64,000 nt of DNA from Vibrio sp. CAU 1672 (GTDB lineage: Bacteria > Pseudomonadota > Gammaproteobacteria > Enterobacterales > Vibrionaceae). The stretch spans positions 186,001 through 250,000 of the forward strand of contig NZ_JARHUF010000002.1 in assembly GCF_029223195.1 (NCBI RefSeq). Reading direction: 5' to 3'. The position numbers and the translations under genes are program-made. The notes under the pieces were generated by a model, which was not told the DNA's origin, searched no databases, and saw nothing but the letters and a program-made list of their open reading frames with translations. Below, in pieces: positions 36,754 to 45,742 of this stretch. Position 1 is the first letter of the stretch, and each line of letters opens with the position of its first letter.

Positions 36754-36796
36754 GTTCTGACATACAATGTCGCTACTATGCAGGGTGAGAGTAATA

Positions 36797-37798
36797 ATGA
36801 GCAGTTCTAATCACGATATTTCCATTGAAAACACGGATTTGTTGACCGAGATTTCCGTTGCGTATTATCAAGACGGTGCCACTCAGGAAGAGATATCAAG
36901 AAAATTCGCCATTTCACGGGCTAAAGTGGGGCGAATGTTAAAGCAAGCCCGGGATGAAGGTATTGTCGAGATCACGGTGAAATACCACCCGGTGTTCAGT
37001 GCTAAAATTGAGCAGCGTCTGATTGAACGTTTTGGTGTCAAGCGGGCGCTGGTGGCGTTAGATCAGCCCAGTGAAGAAGCACAACGCCTGCAGGTCTCAG
37101 GGTTGGTATCAAACTATTTGTCCAATACTTTGAAAAACGGCATGGTGGTTTCGGTTGGCCAGGGGCGTAATGTCTCTGCGGTTGCCCATCATGTCGGCGT
37201 GATTACCCCCAGGGACTGTAAGTTTGTGTGTGGGATTGGCGGTATTCACCCGCGTGGTGGTATGTTCAATGCTGACCATATTTGCCGCCAGCTAGCCAAA
37301 AAATATGGCGGAACTTCAGAAACCCTTTACGCCCCAGCTTATGCGGAAAACCGGGAGCAAAAGCTGGCGTTTATGCAAAATGCCACGGTGAAACAAACCC
37401 TCGATCTGGCCCGAAAAGCGGACATTGCGTTAGTCGGGATCGGGGATATGAGTGAAAACAGTTATATGGTTGATCTGGGCTGGTTTACTCCCGATGAGGT
37501 GGTACAGTCTCGTTTACAACAAGGCGTGGTCGGGGATTTTGCCGGCTATGACTTTTTTGATATCCACGGCAACGTGGCCAATACCGTGATGAGTGACCGG
37601 GTGATAGGGCTGGGTATTGAAGAGTTCCGCCCAATCAGCGAAGTGATTGCGATTGCGGCTGAGAACAGTAAACCGCTGGCGTTGTTGGGGGCATTGCGCA
37701 CCGGGGCGATTGATGTGATCGCAACCAGTGTCAGCAACGCCTTAACCGTACTCAACTTAGATGAACAGATGCACGGCACCAATATCCCATCTGAGTAA
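36797..37798 (+). CDS. SorC/DeoR-family sugar-binding transcriptional regulator
   Basis: The 333-aa protein has an N-terminal helix-turn-helix (about residues 15-60; QEEISRKFAISRAKVGRMLK) and a C-terminal SorC sugar-phosphate sensor domain (GMVVSVGQGRNVSAVAHHVG, CGIGGIHPRGG, ALVGIGDMS, GDFAGYDFFDIHG). SorC regulators respond to phosphorylated sugars. Its divergent position beside talB-tkt suggests a pentose phosphate metabolite as effector. The ATG at 36797 follows gagag; an ATG at 36767 is possible. Confidence 0.9.
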   Translation: MSSSNHDISIENTDLLTEISVAYYQDGATQEEISRKFAISRAKVGRMLKQARDEGIVEITVKYHPVFSAKIEQRLIERFGVKRALVALDQPSEEAQRLQVSGLVSNYLSNTLKNGMVVSVGQGRNVSAVAHHVGVITPRDCKFVCGIGGIHPRGGMFNADHICRQLAKKYGGTSETLYAPAYAENREQKLAFMQNATVKQTLDLARKADIALVGIGDMSENSYMVDLGWFTPDEVVQSRLQQGVVGDFAGYDFFDIHGNVANTVMSDRVIGLGIEEFRPISEVIAIAAENSKPLALLGALRTGAIDVIATSVSNALTVLNLDEQMHGTNIPSE

Positions 37799-37824
37799 CT
37801 TCTGTAGTAGCGTGCAAGTGGTGT

Positions 37825-37870
37825 AATCAGGCGGCGATTAATTCTAAGTCACTCGCAGCCTGATTTGATT
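37825..37870 (+). terminator. Possible terminator after the SorC-type regulator
   Basis: The stem aatcaggc / gcctgatt encloses a 25-base loop and is followed by tgattt. The long loop makes it weak. Confidence 0.35.
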
Positions 37871-37926
37871 TCCACGCTGAAAATATTCCCGAGGAGTAGA
37901 TTTGAGCCGTTCACTCTGGAGGATCT

Positions 37927-39222
37927 ATGAAAAAAACACTTCTTGCTACTGTGTTACTCACCGGGCTGAGCGGGCTCGCTCAAGCTGATCAGAATGTAGT
38001 TGCCGGCTATTTTTCAGACTGGCAGTACGCCAACGCTGACAATCCATATACTGTTAGTGATATTCCCGCTGATAAGCTGACTCACGTCATTTATGCATTC
38101 CTGAGTATGTGTGGGCCGCATACCGGAGCGTCGGAAACGGTACAGCAACTCGTCGCTGAGCAGTGTAAAGACAAAGCCCCGTACACTGCGATCGTGGTCG
38201 ATACGCAAGCGGCGCTGGAAAAAGACTTTGGCCCGGTATCAGTCAAAGTTCCATATAAAGGGCATTTTGCTCAGTTGGCGGAGCTGAAGAAGCAACACCC
38301 TGATCTCAAAATTTTGCCTTCTTTTGGCGGCTGGACCATGTCTGAACCTTTCCATACGATGGCAAAAGATCCAAAAGCGATCGAACAGTTTTCCAGAACC
38401 GCTGTGGAGCTGATTGCTCAATATGATTTCTTTGATGGCATCGACCTGGACTGGGAATACCCGGGCGGTGGCGGTTTAACGACGTCTCCCTGGAATCCTG
38501 ATACTAAGCTGACAGAAGAGCAAAAAGCCGCTGAACGCGATGCTTTCACCTATTTGGTGAAAAACCTGCGGGGAGAACTTGATGCGCTGCAAAAGCAAAC
38601 CAAGCGGCACTATGAACTGTCAACAGCGGTGGGGGTAGGCCCCAAGGCGGCACAAATTGACTGGCGGGCGGCGCAGCCTTATTTAACCAATATGTTTGCT
38701 ATGACGTATGATTTCCTGGGTGGTTGGGGGCAACAAACCGGTCATACGACCAACCTACATGCTACTGAAAGAAGCTGGTGGGGAATGGGTGCTGATGTGT
38801 TCATTAACCAGATGATTGAGCTTGGCATACCCAGCGAGAAGCTAGTGATTGGTGCGGCTTTCTATGGCCGTGGCTGGCAAGGGACCAAAGGTTTTGATGG
38901 TGGCTTACCCACTCAAGATCTCGTTTCAGCTCAGGGAGCGCAGTTTGGTACCGGTGAGAACGGTTACTTTATGTTCTGGGATCTGATGAAGAACTACAGC
39001 GCCAAGCAAGGTTATGAATACAAATACGATGAGCAATCCCAGGCTCCTTATTTGTGGCATCCGGAAAAGAAAGTGTTTATCTCATTCGAAGACCAGCGCT
39101 CGGTAAAAGCTAAGGCAAACTGGGCGAAGCAGGCTAACCTTGGTGGCATTTTTACCTGGGAACTGTCTGGTGATCCTGATGGTGAACTGGTTGAAGTGAT
39201 GTACCGGGAAATGCAGGAGTAG
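37927..39222 (+). CDS. Secreted GH18 chitinase
   Basis: The 431-aa protein has the signal peptide MKKTLLATVLLTGLSGLAQA and a GH18 barrel with SFGGWTMSEPF, the catalytic DGIDLDWEYPGG (Asp170, Asp173, Asp175, acid Glu177), AMTYDFLGGWG and the late Trp in GGIFTWELSGD. No chitin-binding domain is seen, so it is a bare catalytic enzyme. It hydrolyses chitin outside the cell or in the periplasm. The ribosome site is ggagg. Terminator downstream. Confidence 0.95.
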   Translation: MKKTLLATVLLTGLSGLAQADQNVVAGYFSDWQYANADNPYTVSDIPADKLTHVIYAFLSMCGPHTGASETVQQLVAEQCKDKAPYTAIVVDTQAALEKDFGPVSVKVPYKGHFAQLAELKKQHPDLKILPSFGGWTMSEPFHTMAKDPKAIEQFSRTAVELIAQYDFFDGIDLDWEYPGGGGLTTSPWNPDTKLTEEQKAAERDAFTYLVKNLRGELDALQKQTKRHYELSTAVGVGPKAAQIDWRAAQPYLTNMFAMTYDFLGGWGQQTGHTTNLHATERSWWGMGADVFINQMIELGIPSEKLVIGAAFYGRGWQGTKGFDGGLPTQDLVSAQGAQFGTGENGYFMFWDLMKNYSAKQGYEYKYDEQSQAPYLWHPEKKVFISFEDQRSVKAKANWAKQANLGGIFTWELSGDPDGELVEVMYREMQE

Positions 39223-39270
39223 CGGCGAGGTTTTAGCTGCTTGTCTTACGTTCGCATGTCTTATATTAAG

Positions 39271-39298
39271 GCCGTCGTTAATCCACGACGGCTTTTTT
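39271..39298 (+). terminator. Rho-independent terminator of the chitinase gene, overlapping the next gene's end
   Basis: A perfect gccgtcgt / acgacggc stem with loop taatcc is followed by TTTTTT. It overlaps the last codons of the leftward pseudogene at 39278. Confidence 0.92.
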
Positions 39299-40906
39299 AG
39301 TGTAATTCTGTTCGATAAACGAAACCAAGTGGGCGAACGGTAGTGGTTTGGAATAGAAGTAACCTTGAATTAAGTCACAGCCACAGGCTTTTAACTCGTC
39401 GAGTTGCGGCTGCGCTTCTACTCCTTCCGCCAGCACCTTCATTTCAAAGTTTTTGCCAATCGCGATGATGTTCTTAACCATGTTGAGGGCTTTTTTATCA
39501 TGCTCAATATGATCGATAAAACTCTTGTCGATTTTGACCTCGTCTATCGGTAGTGCTCTTAGCATGCTGAGTGAAGAGTACCCGGTACCAAAATCATCCA
39601 GTGAGATTTTAAAACCAAGGTCATGTAGACGTTGGCAAATCGGGGTAAACTTATCCAGATCTTCTATAAACAGGTTCTCGGTGATTTCTAGCGTTACTCT
39701 GGTGAACTTACGCAGCCGGGCTGATATCTGCTTGAGCACTTCATCGCCAAATTCATGACCGTGGGTGTCGTTTACCGATTTGAAGTTGTCGATATCAATG
39801 AACATCAAGGTAAAGCCCTGGTGGTTGCCGGACAACCAACGCTGAATATTGGAACGCAAGTATTCTCGGTTTGGTAGTTGGGTTAAATGGTCATGACGGG
39901 CCTGATAAAGCAGGCGATCTTTTGTTTGCCGCTCATTATTGGCAATAGAGCGAAACAGGGCGTAAAACGCGGCCTGAATGATGAGGAAAACCAGGCAGTA
40001 AAGGGTAAACTGCTCAACAAAACCTAATTTAATGAAATCCAGATCGGTGGAAGAATACGCCCATAACTGATAGTCGGGTAAATATTTCAGGGTGATTAGC
40101 GCGTTCAAACGTGGCTCATCCACCACGACGTCAATAGCGCGGGTGAGTTGTTTTACCTGCTCAATATCCAAGCCGGAATCTTTGGCTATTTGATCAAAAA
40201 TGATCTGTTTGTCCAATTGCTCTTCTGGTTTGTAATAGTCATCTAGCGTGGTGTCGTTGGACGAGCTGAAAGTCAGGTAGCCATCATTGCGTATCAGTGT
40301 AATCCGGTTGTGCTCATTGGCATGGATGTCGTTACTAAATACCGGGGTGGAGTTCATGTTGAACCCTGCTGTCATCACCGCTTGCACCACGCCATTTTTA
40401 TCCAGAACGGCCTTGCGGAACGGGATCACCAGAGAGCCTTGGGCGCGAAAATAATAGGTTCGACCAATGATCATCCGATCAGAGTTCAATGCCGCCAGAA
40501 AAGTCTCTCGTGTCAACGGGTCTTACTTGAGGTTGTGCAGTTTTGCCAAATCTAAGTTAGAGCTGACCGAGATGTAAACACCGTCAGTGTTGGTCAACCC
40601 AAAGCCAATGATGGCCGGGTGGATTTTCAGCAGCTTATCCAGCATTGGGCGGGTTTTTACTGAGGCTGTGCGGGTAAAATCGTTTCGCTCAACCAACTGA
40701 TGCCCCACCACTTCGAGCAAGGATTCCTGGCCTTTGAGCAGTGATTCAACCGATGAAGCAAACAGCTCCAGTTGCAAGAGCTGTTTATCTTTGTATTTAT
40801 TAAGGGTTGCTTGGTAATGAAAATGACCGAATAGCAGGAACAACACGGAGCTGATCGTGAGCAGCGTCATGTAGAGTGTCCAAATTTTCTTCTTTAACCC
40901 GACCAT
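39278..40906 (-). pseudogene. Broken GGDEF/EAL membrane protein (nonsense codon and internal deletion)
   Basis: One frame of 543 codons is split by a TAA at 40523-40525 (NLK-stop-DPLTRETFL), dividing an N-terminal membrane/sensor part (40906 to 40523; MVGLKKKIWTLYMTLLTISS) from the rest. The later part has a second membrane helix (about 39960-40020) and the start of a GGDEF domain (LPNREYLRSN, FIDIDNFKSVND). It then jumps at about 39705 from SARLRKF to the middle of an EAL domain (TRVTLEITENLFIED, DDFGTGYSSLSML, EGVEAQPQLDELK). The GGDEF signature and the EAL motif are both missing, by about 200 residues. It cannot be an active cyclic-di-GMP enzyme. Confidence 0.85.
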
Positions 40907-40927
40907 ATCGTCTCGATAGCTCCTGGA

Positions 40928-41758
40928 TCAACGTGTTATTGGTAGTGAGTCGTCTGCGCCCCATTCAGTCCATGAGCCGTCATAGACAGATAAGTTGCGT
41001 AAGCCGAGTTGATAGGCGGCTAATAATAAAATACAGGCAGTCACACCCGAGCCACAGCTGAAGATATATAAACCATCATTATATATTGTCAGTTCGGCAA
41101 ATGCTCGTTGCAACTCTGAATTAGATTTAATGTGACCGTCAGCCAAGAGTTGTTGAAAGGGCAGGCATAAGGAATGTGGGATGTGGCCACTGCGTAATCC
41201 TTCCCTCGGCTCCGGTACTTCCCCGTAGAAACGTGCTTTGGAGCGCGCATCTATGATGTTAGCTGTTTGGTTTTGTGAATGGCTCAGGACCGCTTGTGCG
41301 TCTAAGAATGCCTGTTTAGCTAAACGGCCACTAAAGTTGCCTTGTTGCTCCGGTGTCGACAGCGCATCCACCACGGGTAACCCTGCTGCTATCCAGGCAG
41401 GTAAGCCACCATTAAGCACTTTTATGTTGTTGTGGCCCATCGCCCTGAACATCCACCATGCGCGTGGCGCGGCCAGGGTACCGGAGTTATCGTATACCAC
41501 GATCAAATCTTCGTTATTTAAGCCCAGTTTTTGTGCACTTTGGTTAAATCCGGGTTCACTCGGCATCATATGGGGAAGGGCGGAATCAGGCAGACAAAAA
41601 TCGTTATCGTAGTCAAAGCGCAAGGTGCCCGGAATCCACTTGCCAGTGATTTTTTCGCCTTCAGAAGGGATTTGGAATGTAATACTTGCATCAAGGAGCT
41701 TTACATTTGTTTGGCTCATCAGGTGTTTTAATTCATGAACATTGATTAATGCTGGCAT
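40928..41758 (-). CDS. sseA: 3-mercaptopyruvate/thiosulfate sulfurtransferase
   Basis: The 276-aa protein has two rhodanese domains; the second carries the active loop SCGSGVTACI, whose CGSGVTA form is typical of 3-mercaptopyruvate sulfurtransferase. The first has DNSGTLAAPRAWWMFRAMGH. It transfers sulfur to cyanide or thiols. The start at 41758 uses aaggaa upstream; a 16-codon extension is unlikely. It lies 21 bases before the broken GGDEF/EAL gene on the same strand. Confidence 0.93.
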   Translation of the reverse strand: MPALINVHELKHLMSQTNVKLLDASITFQIPSEGEKITGKWIPGTLRFDYDNDFCLPDSALPHMMPSEPGFNQSAQKLGLNNEDLIVVYDNSGTLAAPRAWWMFRAMGHNNIKVLNGGLPAWIAAGLPVVDALSTPEQQGNFSGRLAKQAFLDAQAVLSHSQNQTANIIDARSKARFYGEVPEPREGLRSGHIPHSLCLPFQQLLADGHIKSNSELQRAFAELTIYNDGLYIFSCGSGVTACILLLAAYQLGLRNLSVYDGSWTEWGADDSLPITR

Positions 41759-41813
41759 AGTTAATTTGTTCCTTACCAAGGCGTGAAATCGTTGACGAAC
41801 GAACAAGGTTGGC

Positions 41814-42170
41814 TTATTCGCATTTTATAAATGTGAGCGGTTGCTCGAAGAGTGTGTCCGTTGTCTGCTGGAATGTAGCGGTAGCGCCCTCTGGGCATTG
41901 AACGGAAGTGGAAACCGATACTCGTACTTGTCCGGTGATCTCGGATTCAACCGTCAGATAACGGCGTTGGCCGTCTAATGACTGGGTAAGGGTATTACTG
42001 ATAACGGTCGCCGATATAATCCGTGTTTCCCCTGAAGACGATGTCAGCCACAGAGACAGAAGAAGTACGATCATTGCGCCAACAACGACCAAAATGTAGG
42101 TTTTGGGATTGTCCAAAGCTGGTTTCCATTGAGCTATTCTTTGTCCTGTTTTACAACAAAAAAATCGCAT
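41814..42170 (-). CDS. Hypothetical single-pass membrane protein
   Basis: The 118-aa protein has one membrane helix (YILVVVGAMIVLLLSLWLTS, residues 25-44) and a C-terminal periplasmic domain with Cys near 93 and 116. The N-terminus has a Cys pair (RFFCCKTG). The start at 42170 lacks a clear ribosome site; a longer frame to 42260 would overlap the lipoprotein gene. It lies on the same strand as the LruC-domain gene and lipoprotein, 78 bases downstream. Family not recognised. Confidence 0.55.
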   Translation of the reverse strand: MRFFCCKTGQRIAQWKPALDNPKTYILVVVGAMIVLLLSLWLTSSSGETRIISATVISNTLTQSLDGQRRYLTVESEITGQVRVSVSTSVQCPEGATATFQQTTDTLFEQPLTFIKCE

Positions 42171-42247
42171 GTTCAAAATAACAATGCGATTTTGGGTAAT
42201 GTATCGTGCTACAGGGAGTTGATCGGTTGTGTTGCGATGGTCCCGAT

Positions 42248-42685
42248 CTACATGCTCCACGTTGCAGCGCCAACGGAGATCACTTTTTGCAGTGGGTCAG
42301 TGCCATCATAAAACCAAATCTCTACCAGTAAGTTTCCCTGACTGTCAGAAACGGAGAATGTAATGTCTGCTTTTCCCCCGGTCAGGGGCACTGAGGCAAT
42401 TTTACTCGGGTAACTTGCTTGATAGCTTTTTGTTGGTGTTTCCTTAAAACTCTTATACAGGGTTAGATGGGCACGCTGGATCGAGTAAGCACTGATATCA
42501 ACACTGAGGGTGCCTTCTGTCAAAGGGTCATAGTTAAAATCGTCCGGCACATTCAGTTCTTGCATCGTTACCTCTTGAGGCGGAGCCGGCGGGATGAGCT
42601 GGGATGGTGGGGGTGCGCTGTCTCCGCCGCCACCACCACATGCGTTCAACACTAAACTCATCATGATTGCGATTAATTTTTTCAT
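42248..42685 (-). CDS. Hypothetical lipoprotein
   Basis: The 145-aa protein has the lipoprotein signal MKKLIAIMMSLVLNACGGGG with lipobox LNAC followed by a Gly/Pro-rich linker (GGGGGDSAPPP) and a beta-rich domain. A ribosome site ggga precedes the start. It lies 12 bases after the LruC-domain gene, so the two are co-transcribed. The target of the domain is unknown. Confidence 0.8.
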   Translation of the reverse strand: MKKLIAIMMSLVLNACGGGGGDSAPPPSQLIPPAPPQEVTMQELNVPDDFNYDPLTEGTLSVDISAYSIQRAHLTLYKSFKETPTKSYQASYPSKIASVPLTGGKADITFSVSDSQGNLLVEIWFYDGTDPLQKVISVGAATWSM

Positions 42686-42697
42686 AATGTTATCTCC

Positions 42698-44809
42698 CTA
42701 TGGAATGTAGCATTTGTTTGGTGTTGGCGCAGTGTGCCAGTCGGTGCCTTGTGCGCCACCGGATTCTGCCCAGGTCTGGAATGCCGGGTAGGCATCAACC
42801 AGATCCACCCTTTCCAATGGCCACTCCCAATCTTCCACAATCAGCAGCGCCCAGGGGAGGTTGTTGGCGGTTTTAAAATAAACACCTTCGGCGGGGTTAC
42901 TTGCATCTACGCCGACACCAGACAAGTTGGCGTGATCAAACTGTTCAGTCGGGGCCTGGCCTGCCAGATGAACTTCCCATTTGCGGCCCGGCTGGAAGGT
43001 GATGCCATCACCATGGTAGGTCCCCGGAGTTGCGAAGATGAACGGGTCATACGGCATAGCTTGAATTTGTGAACGGTCGGCATTTTCTTTGAAGTAGATA
43101 TCCAGAGTAAAGGACAAGGTGACTGCATCATTACACCCCAACTCCGTTCTAAAGAAGCCACAGTCGCTGCCAGTATAATTGCTCAGGTTTTCACTGATGA
43201 TGAAGATGGCTTCGTCAGAGATGTGCTCAAGGCCATTTGATGTTTGCTCTATCCCATTAAAAACCAGGGAAGTGAGTTCGGTCTCGATACTGTTTCTTAA
43301 CACCCCAGGTAAACGAATCGCAAAACCATTCTGATAGCTTGCGCCATAAGCCGCTATATCACCGCTGATCTGGATATTTTCAACCTTGCCAGCCGAACGG
43401 GTTTCAGTGATGCGGAATGTTACCACCACGTCATTCATGTCGTAGTCAGCTGTATAGGGCCAGTTGTCTTCAAAAGCGACGGTGGCGTAACTGTCTGCGC
43501 TGGGGAAGTGCTGTACCGAAACACCATTGTCGGTAATGCTGATTGGGTGATCTTCCACTTCACCAGAGGTCGAGCCTCCATCGTAGTTTAAACCGGTTTG
43601 CTGGCTAAAGCGGAACCGGCTCCAACTTGGTCCCGCCGTTGCCGACGTGGGTACCACAAGTGGCAGGGCATTACTGCCCGCAGACAGAAGCTTGTCGCTG
43701 AACACTTGTTCACCGTTGTCATTAAAGTCACCATCACGGTTCCAGTCAAACCAGGCAGACAGATAACCCGATGTCGAGGCGTCGACGACAACAAGCGAAC
43801 TCAAGCCAGGGTCTAATGCGGCGACAAAACCCACGCCGTCTTCATCTTCGGCTCCGACTTTGTTGTCTCCGGAAGGTGCCACCTGACCATCAGCGTCGCC
43901 GTCAGGGGCGATAGCGCCTAACCAGGTGACACCATCGATTTCATGACGGGGACCATTTGAAGCCAGTAGGGTGTGATAGCTGTCTGGGGCATCGCCGAAA
44001 TCAATCGGATCATCTTCATTAATCACCGGTGCATTAGCACACCGGGCACCGTCGTTTTGGCTGGAGCTTGGCCCATTGGAAACAAATTCCACCGCCGGAA
44101 CAATGCCAGCTGCGATGTTGGTGGCATTATCCGCGGATAAATCGATGCGATAGATTTTGCCATCTTGATTGCGTGATACATAGTAGTTGCCGTTGACATC
44201 AAAGTATCCGGCACCAAACGTACCGGTTTCGCCGGTATCACCAATAGCGGTGGCTTGGCCCGTCGTGGTGTCAAACCGGTACAAAACGCCAGAGTTGTTA
44301 TCAATGCCGTAAAGCGAACCGTCACCGGGGTGGAAGGCAAAGTCAGTCAGGGCAACGCTTGCTGTGGCACTGATTTGAACCAGCGACAGCGTAGCGTTCG
44401 GATCTGAATCCAGAGGGGATAAATCAATGGCAAACAACCCCTTGCCTTTGCGGTACAGGTAGTAAACATGGTTGTATACGTCACCGACAAAAAAAGTATG
44501 GCTTGGTAGCCCTGAAACATTCAATGTCTCTGCCTGAAAGTTCTTCCCCAACCGGACAATGGTGAGGTTGGTAGTGTCGTAGCCGTAAATGTAACGGTCA
44601 GTAAAGTTAAAGCCGACAGCATTAATACCGGATGCCAGACCGGTGTCATCTTCTAACAGGGCCGTGGAGCCTGTGACCAGGTTGACGCCATAAATTTGTA
44701 CCGGGGTTGATTGGAACAGGTAGGCTTTGCTGGGGCAGGTATCAAACGGTACAGCGCTGGCGCAGGTACTCATCACCAGTGCTCCTGCCAGAAGTAATGT
44801 CCTTGTCAT
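42698..44809 (-). CDS. Exported LruC-domain protein with GEVED and N-terminal propeller-like domains
   Basis: The 703-aa protein has a signal peptide (MTRTLLLAGALVMSTCASAV). The first ~265 residues are repetitive beta segments resembling the DUF6923/propeller type (GINAVGFNFTDRYIYGYD, LTDFAFHPGDGSLYGIDN). A GEVED domain (DFGDAPDSYHTL, about 275-290, with GEVEDHPISI about 416-425) and a LruC domain (AFEDNWPYTADYDMNDVVV, about 444-462) follow. It is a secreted or surface protein of unknown role. Start at 44809 follows gaggac. It is first in a two- or three-gene unit. Confidence 0.85.
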   Translation of the reverse strand: MTRTLLLAGALVMSTCASAVPFDTCPSKAYLFQSTPVQIYGVNLVTGSTALLEDDTGLASGINAVGFNFTDRYIYGYDTTNLTIVRLGKNFQAETLNVSGLPSHTFFVGDVYNHVYYLYRKGKGLFAIDLSPLDSDPNATLSLVQISATASVALTDFAFHPGDGSLYGIDNNSGVLYRFDTTTGQATAIGDTGETGTFGAGYFDVNGNYYVSRNQDGKIYRIDLSADNATNIAAGIVPAVEFVSNGPSSSQNDGARCANAPVINEDDPIDFGDAPDSYHTLLASNGPRHEIDGVTWLGAIAPDGDADGQVAPSGDNKVGAEDEDGVGFVAALDPGLSSLVVVDASTSGYLSAWFDWNRDGDFNDNGEQVFSDKLLSAGSNALPLVVPTSATAGPSWSRFRFSQQTGLNYDGGSTSGEVEDHPISITDNGVSVQHFPSADSYATVAFEDNWPYTADYDMNDVVVTFRITETRSAGKVENIQISGDIAAYGASYQNGFAIRLPGVLRNSIETELTSLVFNGIEQTSNGLEHISDEAIFIISENLSNYTGSDCGFFRTELGCNDAVTLSFTLDIYFKENADRSQIQAMPYDPFIFATPGTYHGDGITFQPGRKWEVHLAGQAPTEQFDHANLSGVGVDASNPAEGVYFKTANNLPWALLIVEDWEWPLERVDLVDAYPAFQTWAESGGAQGTDWHTAPTPNKCYIP

Positions 44810-44934
44810 GATTCGTCCTCTCATTGTCTTTTATCATATGCAATGAAAGGAGTGTGCCATTTTTTAACTTGTTGTTTATTAAGGTTTATAAGGCCGAAGG
44901 GTGGGGAGGTTTACAATATGATTGTCAAAATGAG

Positions 44935-44962
44935 AAAAGCCCAACGGAAGGTTGGGCTTTTT
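44935..44962 (-). terminator. Rho-independent terminator of moeAB
   Basis: The perfect aaaagcccaac / gttgggctttt stem with loop ggaa or its complement is followed by T residues, 22 bases after the moeB stop. Confidence 0.9.
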
Positions 44963-44983
44963 GGTAATTCGTTGTTCAGCAGC

Positions 44984-45733
44984 TTAACTGCAAACCGGGC
45001 AGCTTGGCATTTTCATCAGATTCATCTCACGCCAGGACATGCTGAGCGCGTCGAGGAGCAAAACTTTACCTTTTTTGGGCTGTCCGTAGTTTGCGAGTAC
45101 TTTAATGGTTTCCATTGCTTGTACCGCCCCGACAATACCTACAACAGGTGCCATTACCCCGGCTTCAACACAGCTCAAGGCGTTACTACCAAACAGGGTA
45201 CTCAGGCATTGGTAGCACGGCTGTGCCGGATCATCGTAAGTAAAGATACTCACCTGGCCTTCCATGCGGATCGCGGCCCCGGAAACCAATGGTGTTTTGC
45301 TCGCGTAACACAACCGGTTGAGCTGATTACGTGTGTCGACGTTGTCGGAGGCATCGACCACAATGGTGTGCTGTCCAATCAGCGCTTGAAGCTCCATATC
45401 ATTAAGCCGTTTAGCAATGGTCTTAACTTCAATATGAGGATTAAGCTCACGCAACGCATCAGCGGCGGATTCTACTTTCATCCGGCCGATATCAGCATCG
45501 TGATGCAAAACCTGGCGCTGAAGGTTAGACAACTCGACCCGATCATCATCGACTAACGTGAGTGTGCCCACTCCGGCGGTTGCCAAATATTGACTGGATG
45601 CACAGCCAAGCCCTCCGGCACCGAGGATCAAGACCGAACTTTGTTTTAGCGCTTCTTGTCCTTCAAAATCAAACTGACGAAGAATGATCTGGCGGTTATA
45701 GCGCAGCATTTCCGGATCGGAAAGAATCTCCAC
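44984..45733 (-). CDS. moeB: Molybdopterin-synthase adenylyltransferase
   Basis: The 249-aa E1-like enzyme has the nucleotide loop LGAGGLGCASSQYLATAGVG, VDDDRVELSNLQRQ, and Zn pairs CYQC (about residue 172) and CPVC at the C-terminus. It adenylates the MoaD C-terminus for sulfur transfer in molybdopterin synthesis. It follows moeA by 9 bases in an operon. Confidence 0.93.
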   Translation of the reverse strand: MEILSDPEMLRYNRQIILRQFDFEGQEALKQSSVLILGAGGLGCASSQYLATAGVGTLTLVDDDRVELSNLQRQVLHHDADIGRMKVESAADALRELNPHIEVKTIAKRLNDMELQALIGQHTIVVDASDNVDTRNQLNRLCYASKTPLVSGAAIRMEGQVSIFTYDDPAQPCYQCLSTLFGSNALSCVEAGVMAPVVGIVGAVQAMETIKVLANYGQPKKGKVLLLDALSMSWREMNLMKMPSCPVCS

Positions 45734-45742
45734 ATCGGGCTC

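Larger units (their letters stand above)
36342..36796. promoter_or_regulatory. Divergent control region between talB and SorC-type regulator
   Basis: This 455-base gap contains repeated palindromic sites: TGAACATATGTTCG (36491-36504), a right-half copy ending at 36528, ATAACATATGCTAT (36721-36734) and TGAGCATGTGCTCA (36740-36753). They fit TGARCATRTGYTCR. No gene is present. Confidence 0.65.

Noticed and set aside
44843-45556. 237-codon plus-strand frame
   Set aside because: It lies antisense to moeB, whose motifs are complete, and the translation shows no domain or ribosome site.
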